Position numbers and translations under genes: made by a program. A stretch of DNA of 64,000 nucleotides, from positions 1,736,001 through 1,800,000 of the forward strand of contig NZ_CP064703.1 in the NCBI RefSeq assembly GCF_023101085.1. Reading direction: 5' to 3'. Under the pieces are notes generated by a model. The model was not told where the DNA came from. It ran no database searches and was given only the letters and a program-made list of their open reading frames with translations. Shown piece by piece: positions 52,800 to 61,300 of the stretch (position 1 is the stretch's first letter; every line of letters begins with the position of its first letter). The DNA is from Bradyrhizobium sp. 170. Lineage in GTDB: Bacteria; Pseudomonadota; Alphaproteobacteria; Rhizobiales; Xanthobacteraceae.

Positions 52800-52905
52800 C
52801 AAACCTTGTTGTACAATGGCCGCCGTCCACATTCGAGCCTTGACGGCAGCACACCGGATCAAGCCTACTTCACCTCGCTGCCGCTCCGCACGGCAGCCTA
52901 ACCCC

Positions 52906-52925
52906 GGCAGAGGCTCCACTTATCG
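52906..52925 (-). repeat. Right inverted repeat of the IS3 element
   Basis: Read on the minus strand: CGATAAGTGGAGCCTCTGCC. Confidence 0.8.
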
Positions 52926-52940
52926 ATGCGGAGATTCTGT

Positions 52941-53371
52941 TCAGACAATCGGGACCGGCTCACTTGTCACCGACGCCGGGGCGGTACCTTCGGAGGTTCC
53001 ATCGGGACAGGCTCACGGTCAAGCGGCTTCACCCGAGCTCGTGTACTTCGTCGGCACGGCGTGTGCAGAAACTTCCAAATACCGGCGCAAACCAGGACGC
53101 CGGGCGCTTCCCCGAAAACGCATAGCCGAAAACGAGGCTCAAGAACCAGAACGCATTCTTCTTCTAATTCAGTGCATCCAGCCTCTTGAGATTGGATGAC
53201 TTGACCTACGATCGAGCCCTCCGCCGCGAACATTCTACTCGAGGGCACTGTTCGTTGGATAGCCACAAAGCGCGCAAACCAACAAGCAAATCGTCCGGAT
53301 GGACCAAGTACGGCGCATAGCCCGGGAGATCGCGGCGCGCCTGATAGTTCTACGCGGTATTCCTGACTGCC
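52941..53371. other. Gap after the IS3 element
   Basis: No gene recognised. Confidence 0.4.
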
Positions 53372-53671
53372 TCAGCTAGCATCGCGTAAAGGTGCCGCTT
53401 GCTCATTTCCTGAGCTATCTAGCGCCTTTTGCGACAGCTTCTTTCCAATGCAGTCGCGACCGGCCGCCATCACCGTCGGCCCTCGCTTAGGGGCGGGTCT
53501 AATCTTGGGTTTTGCTGTTGGTGGTTTGTGACCTCGAGTCAGGCCTAACCGAGCTAGCCTGCCGCAAACTGCGTTGCGACTGCACTCGAGATGACGCGCG
53601 ATCTGCGCGGCACTCTGTCCCGCGGCCCAGAGCTTTTCCAGCTGTGCCAATTCTCTTCTATTCCAGCGCAT
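53372..53671 (-). CDS. GcrA-like small DNA-binding protein
   Basis: 99 residues. The N-terminal 40 match the GcrA cell-cycle regulator helix-turn-helix: ELAQLEKLWAAGQSAAQIAR, then HLECSRNAVCGRLARLGL. A basic, proline-rich linker follows (PPTAKPKIRPAPKRGP), also GcrA-like, but the C-terminal sigma-70-binding region is short or absent, so it is an orphan relative and not GcrA itself. ATG at 53671. It may regulate island genes; no target is evident. Confidence 0.68.
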   Translation of the reverse strand: MRWNRRELAQLEKLWAAGQSAAQIARHLECSRNAVCGRLARLGLTRGHKPPTAKPKIRPAPKRGPTVMAAGRDCIGKKLSQKALDSSGNEQAAPLRDAS

Positions 53672-54228
53672 GGAAGATACTTTAGTGCCAGTTGTGACGT
53701 CAGGTTAGTTTACTCTTCGTCCGGCTCGCGCACCGCCGTTTGGTCTCCTGTTCATTCATTCTACGAAAGCCCGCATCGCGAGTGAAGGAAAAACGAGTCT
53801 CCTTGGCACACCGCGCTCTCTTCTTAGTCCCTACCGTGATTAGGGTCCCATCTGCGCGCGCAATATAAGTAGTCGAGTGGCAACCGGGCGTGCCGCTGGG
53901 TGCCATCGCGGCGAGTGCTTGCGTCCTGATGTTGACTACCACAAAAGCGAGTTCGCGCGCCTCCCCAATCTTGATAGGGGAGCTTCGCTCGCCTTTCCAC
54001 TATTCTTCATCGACCGGGGCCGAACCAAATTCCCAAGTAACTTCGGCCGTAAGATAATTTCAGAGTTCTGACGATTGTGCGAGCTCTCGCGAAGCCCAGC
54101 CATGGACATGCGTCACACATTGTACTGTAGGGCCCAGCTCGTTGTGTTTCGACTGAGCTTCCATGCGAGTGCAAATAGCGCATGAGCCGAGCTTTCAAAA
54201 ATTGCGCGCCAATGTCCGCGAGACAATC
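53672..54228. other. Gap between the GcrA-like and P450 genes
   Basis: No gene recognised. A -24/-12 promoter was looked for ahead of the P450 gene without success. Confidence 0.4.
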
Positions 54229-55467
54229 ATGACAGACTTATCGGCAGAGAACGCTTGCGAGGAGGCTGACATCCCGCTGAGCCGCCTTGATGTAAGCGAG
54301 CCCAAGCGCTTTGAAGATGATACCGTTTGGCCTTGTTTCGAGCGGCTGCGAAGGGAAGATCCCGTCCATTATTGTGAAGACAGCCCGTACGGTCCATATT
54401 GGTCGATAACAAAATACCGCGACATCGTAGCCGTGGATTCAAATCACACAATATTCTCGTCAGAGCGAAGCGTCACAATTGTGGACCCGCCGCAGAAGTA
54501 TTGGACTCCCAGTTTTATTAAGATGAGTCCTCCTGTCCATGCTCAGCAGCGTAAGACTGTCAGTCCGATCGCGGCATCGGAGAACCTGGCGAAGCTTGAA
54601 GGCTTGATCCGCTCGCGGGTTCAGAAGATCTTGGACGGTTTGCCACGCAATGATACCTTCAACTGGGTCGATAGAGTCTCGATCGAGTTGACGACCCAAA
54701 TGCTGGCCACGCTGTTCGACTTTCCATTTCAAGATCGACGGCTGCTGACCTACTGGTCGGACGTAGCCGCCTTGAGTCCACAAATGGGCCACCAGATCGA
54801 CGGCTGGGAAAAGCGAAAGGCGGTGCTGTCCGAGTGCTTGGACTATTTCACACGTCTTTGGAGCGAACGGGCAAAATCCGAGCCGCGCGCTGACCTAATC
54901 TCTATGATGGCGCATTCACCGGCGACCCGAAACATGGAGCCATGTGAGTTCCTGGGCAACCTCATTCTGCTGATTGTTGGAGGTAACGATACTACGCGCA
55001 ACTCAATTACCGGTGGCGTATTGTTCATGAGTCAAAATCCGTCCGAACTGCGAAAACTCCGCGATGATGCTTCGCTAGTGCCCGGGGCGGTATCCGAGAT
55101 TATACGATACCAAACGCCTATCGCGCATATGCGCCGGACCGCTGTGGACGATTTCACGATAGGGCACAAGCAAATCAGGCGAGGCGATAAAGTTGTGATG
55201 TGGTACATCTCTGGCAACCGAGACGACGAGGTTATTGCTAGCCCCAACAGCTTCATCATCGATCGAGAACATGTACGGCAACATCTCTCTTTTGGCTTTG
55301 GGATTCATCGTTGCGTGGGTAGGCATCTTGCAGAGCTGCAGCTGAAAATCCTGTGGCAGGAGATGCTGAAGCGATCTCTGGAGGTAAAGGTGGTCGGCGA
55401 ACCGGAGCGAGTTCAATCCAATTTTGTGCACGGTTATTCCGCACTGCCGGTGCAGATTCCAGGTTAG
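54229..55467 (+). CDS. Cytochrome P450
   Basis: Soluble bacterial P450 of 412 residues from the ATG at 54229; an in-frame ATG at 54163 would add 22. I-helix oxygen-activation motif GGNDTTRNSITGG, ExxR helix VSEIIRYQTP, and the heme-thiolate loop FGFGIHRCVGRHLAE with the axial cysteine are all present. It is not one of the four gibberellin-cluster P450s by context, since no CYP112/114/115/117 operon, ferredoxin or cyclase is adjacent. Rhizobial islands carry other P450s such as CYP127, which would be a reasonable subfamily to test. Substrate unknown; redox partner not encoded nearby. Confidence 0.88.
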   Translation: MTDLSAENACEEADIPLSRLDVSEPKRFEDDTVWPCFERLRREDPVHYCEDSPYGPYWSITKYRDIVAVDSNHTIFSSERSVTIVDPPQKYWTPSFIKMSPPVHAQQRKTVSPIAASENLAKLEGLIRSRVQKILDGLPRNDTFNWVDRVSIELTTQMLATLFDFPFQDRRLLTYWSDVAALSPQMGHQIDGWEKRKAVLSECLDYFTRLWSERAKSEPRADLISMMAHSPATRNMEPCEFLGNLILLIVGGNDTTRNSITGGVLFMSQNPSELRKLRDDASLVPGAVSEIIRYQTPIAHMRRTAVDDFTIGHKQIRRGDKVVMWYISGNRDDEVIASPNSFIIDREHVRQHLSFGFGIHRCVGRHLAELQLKILWQEMLKRSLEVKVVGEPERVQSNFVHGYSALPVQIPG

Positions 55468-56045
55468 TCTCGGTTGCGAGCGACATTCAACACTGGTCAT
55501 ATCGTGCAGAACCAGTTAGGACCTCGTGAAGACCAGTTGTCTCGGTAAGTTCACCGGGGTTGCCTTGCGGGCTTCTGGGTGTTTTGACGATTGCCGGCAG
55601 GGCCACAGCGTCGCTATCCCGCCGAAGACCTTGGCCGGGCGGTTGCGATATTCATCGCGCTACCCCCTGGTACCACCTCCAACGGCCTCGCTTTCTGTGT
55701 CCTGGTTGTGCTCCGCCGAGCGGCCCTCTCGCCTTGTTCTGGGCGAAACGCTCGCTCGCGTTCACCTTTGGAGGGATGGTGAGCGGATCGGCTCTCTCCG
55801 CGAAGCCCCAAGTGGCGGACCGATCCGTAATGGCTTTGTTTCCATGGGCGACCGCCTGCCGGAACTTTCCGCCCCGGTCGCTTGGCTTCAAAAAGCGCGT
55901 CCCACCCGACAGTTCTGTCATGCGATATCCCCTCGACATGCCCGATCAGACGGCCCCGGCAAGGCCTTTTTGGCGGTAGGCTGATCGCGCTTAAGCGGCG
56001 TGAGCAGCGCTCTGAGGCTGTTCGATTGCCCAGATTGACGACGGG
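55468..56045. other. Gap between P450 and the EAL remnant
   Basis: No family recognised. It likely includes lost 5' sequence of the EAL-domain gene. Confidence 0.4.
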
Positions 56046-56549
56046 GTGCTGATGGAGGCTTGCCGTGAGGCCGCGTCGTGGAACCGACTCTTGAGGATCG
56101 CCGTCAACGTCTCGGCCGCGCAATTCCGCAGGGAGAACCTCGATGCGCAAGTCCGAAAGGCGCTGGGCGAAAGCGGGCTGTCGCTGGCCGGCCTCGAGCT
56201 CGAGATCACCGAAGGCGTGCTGATCGAGGATGTCTTGCGCGCGAAGAAGACGATGCAATCGCTCAAGAGCCTCGGCATCCTGATCGCGCTGGACGACTTC
56301 GGGACCGGGTATTCCTCGTTGTCCTACCATCGAGGCCTTCCCTCTCGACTGGATCAAGATCTATCGGGCATTCGTTGGCTCGCTTGGACAGAACGAGCGA
56401 TCGTTGGCCATCATTCGCGCTGTCATCGGCTCGCTCAGGGTCTTGGCGTGCCGGTGCTTGCTGAAGGGATCGAAACGAAGGTCCAAATGTCGCTCCTTGT
56501 CCAGGAGGGCTCTGATGAGATGCAAGGCTACTTGATCGGACGCCCGTAG
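56046..56549 (+). pseudogene. EAL-domain (c-di-GMP phosphodiesterase) fragment
   Basis: C-terminal half of a GGDEF/EAL-type protein. LRIAVNVSAAQFRRENL, LELEITEGVLIED and ALDDFGTGYSSLSY are the middle of an EAL domain. Then the frame shifts (about 56325), the second frame reads RAFPLDWIKIYRAFVGSLGQ, and near 56440 it returns to give LAQGLGVPVLAEGIETKVQM and EMQGYLIGRP. The N-terminal EAL motif itself and any sensory domain are missing. It cannot function. Confidence 0.8.
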
Positions 56550-57006
56550 CGTCTTGCGGCGGAAAGTCGGTCCAAGCCGAGGGTCCCATCTCTCGTCCAG
56601 TCGGCCTCATAGGGGAGATTGCGGCGGGCTCGACAAAGTTGTCTTCAGGATTCGGCATTGAAGGACCCGGACTGAGATCCAGACCAGCGTCACTGGTGCG
56701 AGAGCTGCCAGCAGGCCCAGTACCGCGAAAATCAGGATGATCTAGAGGACGTCAACATCCAGCGCCGCATTCGCCTGCGCGCACCGTAACGTCAGGCCGG
56801 CTGCTAGGCCACAACCTGATGGGAGAGGTCGAACCGGTTTGGTCGTTTTGGGCTTCAACTCCGCCGCAGCAGTTGGCACACGTTTTGGCAACTCTGATCC
56901 TCTTGGCCGGAAACGCAGCCCGCGGCTTGATTGCGGCAAGAAAGGGCCGCCGAAATGCGTTCGGCGGGCCAAGTCGGAGAGGAGAAACGCGGCCGGGTGA
57001 AAGCGA
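56550..57006. other. Gap before the FixK-like gene
   Basis: No gene recognised. Confidence 0.4.
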
Positions 57007-57651
57007 TCAGGCATCGAGATTGTGCAGGCGCTGGCGGTTGCGCAGTACGATCTGGCGGGCGCCGGAGAAGCCGAGTATGCGCTTTGCGTGAAGCTGCGAG
57101 AGCGCGCGCGACACGGTCTCGAGCGTGAGGCCGAGATAGTCGCCGATATCGCGCCGACACATCGGCAGTGCCATCATGCCGGCGACGGCGAGGCGGCGAT
57201 CCATTTCGAGCAGGAAGGTTGCAACACGCTCCATCGCCGTCTTGCGCCCCAGCAGCAACATGTGATCTTCGGCGTGACGCAGCTCGCCCGCCGTCATGAC
57301 CCAGAGCTTGCGCGCGACCTGTACGTCGGTGCTGGCGGACCTTTCGAGGCTGGCTCGCTCCACGAGGCGTACGCTGGTGGCGATAATCGCTTCGGCCGCA
57401 AGGCGATGCGTCTGGCCGGGTTCGAGGCCGAACACGTCACCGGGAAGATGGAACGCGCCGATCTGACGGCGGCCGTCGGAGAGCAGCTTGTAGCTGCGCA
57501 CCGCGCCGGAGACGACCTGATAGACATATTCGGCGGGCTCGTCCTCGCCATAGATCTCCTCGTCCTTGCGATAGGAGAACTCGGTGGCAACGAGGCCGGC
57601 ATGTCCGGCGATTCTCAACCTTCCGTAATCTCTTCGTCCCAGCCAGCTCAA
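57007..57651 (-). CDS. fixK: FixK2-like Crp/Fnr transcription regulator
   Basis: 214 residues as called. Cyclic-nucleotide-like barrel (EIYGEDEPAEYVYQVVSGAV, LSDGRRQIGAFHLPGDVFGL), dimerisation helix and HTH (CRRDIGDYLGLTLETVSRAL). It lacks the N-terminal cysteines of FNR, so it does not sense oxygen directly. Its single cysteine (Cys165 here), just before the HTH, sits where FixK2 of B. diazoefficiens has the redox-sensitive Cys183; the 18-residue offset equals the length difference (232 versus 214). The start is uncertain: the frame begins with TTG at 57651 and stays open upstream, with unfamiliar sequence. FixK2 activates microaerobic genes such as fixNOQP and hemN. No fixLJ is adjacent. 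Confidence 0.82.
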   Translation of the reverse strand: MSWLGRRDYGRLRIAGHAGLVATEFSYRKDEEIYGEDEPAEYVYQVVSGAVRSYKLLSDGRRQIGAFHLPGDVFGLEPGQTHRLAAEAIIATSVRLVERASLERSASTDVQVARKLWVMTAGELRHAEDHMLLLGRKTAMERVATFLLEMDRRLAVAGMMALPMCRRDIGDYLGLTLETVSRALSQLHAKRILGFSGARQIVLRNRQRLHNLDA

Positions 57652-57799
57652 GACGCTCCTCAGATAAGGTGACAGCGCCCGATCGCAGGCCCAGGCGGCC
57701 TGACCTGCGGCCTTCGCCGGCCGGTGTAGGCCGCAGCCCGATTCATTAACGCTTGAGCCAGGTCTCGGATTTTCTTTATCGGTCCGGGAGAACGCCTTC

Positions 57800-57817
57800 G
57801 TCAGCCAATCGTCAGCC
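57800..57817 (+). promoter_or_regulatory. Possible tts box (TtsI binding site)
   Basis: GTCAGCCAATCGTCAGCC matches the type III secretion box core (GTCAGCTT-TCG-AAGC) at 12 of 17 fixed positions, including GTCAG, TCG and AGC. It lies 70 bases before an effector-like start at 57888. Plausible but short of consensus. Confidence 0.45.
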
Positions 57818-57887
57818 AGGCGGTCTATCTAGGCCTGCCGCGCCTCATCAGCCTGAACCCAATGCAAACGCAGGAGTGCGAATCATC

Positions 57888-58148
57888 ATGTATGGTCGAA
57901 TTGGTGCCTCGTTCGATGTCCACTACAGTGGCGAAGCTGATGAAGCGAATCAGTCGGGAGCCACCGGGCAAACGGATGTAGGAAGCCAAAGATTCGCGAA
58001 CATGTTTGCCCGGATGCATTTAGCCGGAGTGGTTCTACCGGCAATTCATCTTCGCGTAGGTGGACGAAGAACGGTCCCGGTGAATGGCAGCGCGCAATCA
58101 AACCTCCACTCTGTCTCTGAAAAACTGAGGATAGCGAGTGCGGCGTGA
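57888..58148 (+). CDS. Short type III effector-like protein or fragment
   Basis: 86 residues from ATG 57888 (ribosome site CAGGAG). The N terminus MYGRIGASFDVHYSGEADEA is rich in Gly, Ser and acidic residues and resembles the secretion-signal ends of several Bradyrhizobium type III effectors; NQSGATGQTDVGSQRFAN follows. No domain is recognisable beyond that, and the frame ends 250 bases before the SKWP gene, so it may be a truncated effector whose body is lost. The tts-like site upstream supports TtsI control. Confidence 0.45.
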   Translation: MYGRIGASFDVHYSGEADEANQSGATGQTDVGSQRFANMFARMHLAGVVLPAIHLRVGGRRTVPVNGSAQSNLHSVSEKLRIASAA

Positions 58149-58398
58149 TGCGATCGCGTGCCAGTCTCGGCCGATCTTGGGCTGCTGGCGTGTACTTTGG
58201 CCAGGATGTAGGCCACGCCGTCTTGGGTCCGGGCTGACCATGACGGTTGACGAAAACATGCCGCAGGTTCCTCAGACCTCATGCCCTGCGCCATCTGGGC
58301 GATTGCACTTATGGGCCAAAGCCTTGATACACCATGGCTGAGCGACATCAGCCCGCAACATCATAAGCAGCGATTCTCGCCTTTATCAGAGATGGAAT

Positions 58399-61300
58399 AT
58401 GACGGGCATTGGCCGATCTGGCAGATCGCGCATTGGGGATGCTGGAGCCGGATCGAGCAGTTCACGCTCGCACTCAAGTCTAGTCCCTGGGGAAGGCAGT
58501 CAATCGTTCGATTCCGTCGTGGAGCGGATGCGCTCTGGGCCTCAAGATAGAGGGACGCCCTCCGCTAGCATGGCGCGCGGTGCCGACGATGCCCTTGGCG
58601 ACAGGTCTTCCGGTCCCTCCGTTGGCCCAGATCGAATCCTAGGCGCTGCGCCACGTGCAGCCGCTGCGCCACGTGCAGTCACTGCGCGGCGGCGCGGCTT
58701 TCCCTCAGTGTCGGAGGGTGGAGACACGACGCCGGTCGCCAGCCAGCCGCCAACTTCGGGTGTGGCGGTCTCCATTTCCTCATCAGAGGAAGAAATCAAC
58801 GCAACAAAGCGACACATGGATCGCCTGGTTGAGGAACTTGACGCTTGCCGTAATGCGGCCATGCACGCCCAGAACTCGGAGGAGGCGCAAGAGCTGACCG
58901 ATCGGTTCGTCAAAGCAGGCTCAGCAGTTCTGGACTACTACGCGAGCCTGCGCCCGGCCGTGGCGCGGAGCATTCTGTCCGACGCTGAGGCCCGTCGATA
59001 CCGCTATGCCGTGCTCGATGCGGCCCACCAATGCAACGCACTGGCCTCATCGACTATCCCCGCCTTGCAAGAGCGCAGAAAGAATTCGGCAGCCCTGTTC
59101 CAGCGGATTTTCGAATCCAACGCTACCCCCGACCAGCTGAGCCGAGTGGCTTCCAGTGTGGCGAAGGAGCATGTGGCTTGCATGGAGTGGTGGGGAAAGA
59201 AGCTGTTGCGCTCGGAACGGATGGTGTCCGTCTGCGAGGCCACCGCCAACTTGCCAAGCACGACGCCCGAGATGCGGAAGCCCGAAGAGGCCGCACTACG
59301 CCTGAATACCGGCTTGGTACTTCATGCGAGGTACATGCGTCTGCAATCGCGGATTGCGCTCGCGCAACTTATGATTGAGTCTCAGGCGAGCACGTTTGAA
59401 CCAGCCGTGAGGGACGCCCTCATGGGTGAGAACGGGGGGGTGCGTCTGCTCGGAACCTTTGTCGAGCATGTTTTTCCGGCATTCCTCTCGACGGAGGAAG
59501 CCGTTCTGTACAAGGACGGAGCGGCACTCGACGCAGAGCACTGCACCGTTCTGGAAGGAGTCATGGAACGGCTTTCGGAATTTGCGTTGGCGTTGCACGA
59601 CGACATCCTTGCCAAGCTAAGCGATAACCGAACAGGTGCCAGCCTCCCATTGGAACTGTTGGGCCAGATCGTGGACGACGCACGGATCACTGCGCACGAG
59701 GTCATGCACTTCCTGGCACTGCAGCTGAAAACGTCAGCCATCATTGCACCGCCGGCCGACGCTGGCGCTACGATACCGGCCGACACTGCCGGCAAGGCAG
59801 CGGTGGCCAAAGGCACCGCAGCGCGCAGGGAGGGGAAAGGCAACCGCAAGCCGGCTGCTGACGCGGCGAGTTCGGCCGGGCGGCCCGAGCCGCAAGTCGC
59901 CGCGGGCGAGAGCGACACGGCGCCAGCGGACAAGGTTCTCGTGCGCTCGGATCTAGGTACGAAGAAGCTTGTGAGCGCCAAGGAGGCGCATGCAAGTGCG
60001 TCGTCGGCGGCGGCACACTCGGCGGTCTGGCAGGCCCCGGCGTCGACGGAGGCGTTGGCGCCACTGGTCAAGCGGTTGGACGAACTTTTGCAGTTCGATC
60101 TGGCTGGTCAGCAAAGGACCGTCTCGCAAGCGCGCCAGATGAAGCCCGAGGACGCCGATCACGTAGTGGGCATCGTGGTCGAGCGCCTGCAGACGCAGGC
60201 CGCCGAGATGCAGGCCTGTCTGGACGCGCTGGAAGAGCCTCGTCGACGCGGCCTGCTCACGCTTGCGCATGTGCACGAAGTGCACGAGAAAACAGTCCGG
60301 CTCAAGATGATGTTGTCCGAGGCGCAGGGACTGGCGAAGGCGGCGAACTCGGAATCAAGTCTTGCCCCTGGGGAAGGCAGCCAATCGTTCGATTCCGTCC
60401 TGGAGCGGATGCACTCTGGGCCTCAAGATAGAAGGACGTCCTTCGCTCGCATTGCGCGCGGTGCTGATGATGCCCTTGGCGACAGATCTTCGGGACCCTC
60501 CGTTGGCGCACATCGGATCCTGGGCGCTGCGCCACGTGAAGCCACTGCGCGACGGTGCGGTTTTCCCCCAGTGCCGGAGGGTGGAGCGCCAGGTCGAGAA
60601 GAAACCTCTTTAGGTTCTGATGACAAACCCTGGCTCGGCAATCAAGGATCCAGAAGCTCGCAACCAGACACGGTGCCACCCCATAGGCAAACGGAGTCCG
60701 ACCCGGGTGCAGGACCGGGAAGGCGGCGTTTCGTCCATGTAGCCGAACAGAGCTTCAAGCGTGGATACTCGGAAAACCTACTTAATAACGCTTTACATGA
60801 CATTTCTTTCGCTGGCGACATCACTAAATTCTCATGCGCTGTGGTGGAGTATGACAGGAAGCTGCAGGGTCGAGCGGACCACGCAACATTCCTGCAAAAG
60901 GCCGCTTCCGAGTTCAAACGCGAATTTGTCCCAAGATGGGAACAAGATATCCGCGCCCGGAATACATGGGGGTACGCCACCTCATGCAACACGATGAGCC
61001 GGGAGGCTGGAGGTCAGGCAGGCGTGGAAGCTTGCAGGGCCATGGCAGCTCAGGTGTCGAGCCTCGGCAATGCGCTAAACGACGTCGAAAGCAAAACGCT
61101 TTCCCTATTCGTATTGTCGTTCAGTCGATATCCCCGGGTGGCGGAATGTCGCAATGGAATGATCCGAATCGCCAGGTTTTTTCGTGAGCAACGCGGAGCG
61201 CTTTCGGAGCTCAACGCTCAAAGTCTCGCCCTGCTGGTCAACGGCTTCAGCAAGTGGCCGGAACAGGAGAACTCTCGTGAGGCCACAATAGCAGTTGCCG

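Larger units (their letters stand above)
50133..52811 (-). mobile_element. Serine-recombinase element inserted in IS3 orfB
   Basis: About 2.7 kb between two TACAA pentamers (50128-50132 and 52812-52816). Just inside are imperfect inverted repeats, AGAACACCCATCTGTC (50142) and, on the other strand at the right end, AGAACGCCCACAGGAC (11 of 16 match). It encodes two small proteins and a large serine recombinase, all on the minus strand. Exact ends are inferred from where the IS3 orfB sequence stops and resumes. Confidence 0.7.
47397..52940 (+). mobile_element. IS3-family element carrying two further insertions
   Basis: One IS3-type element bounded by inverted repeats: CGATAAGTGGAGTTTCTGCC at 47406-47425 and its complement with two changes at 52906-52925. 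Its own genes are orfA (47465-47730) and orfB (49339 onward). orfA is broken near 47724 by an IS110-type element and orfB near 50133 by a serine-recombinase element; the tail of OrfB, RRPHSSLDGSTPDQAYF, resumes at about 52817. The element therefore has about 1.2 kb of its own sequence and 4.3 kb of inserts. Confidence 0.85.
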
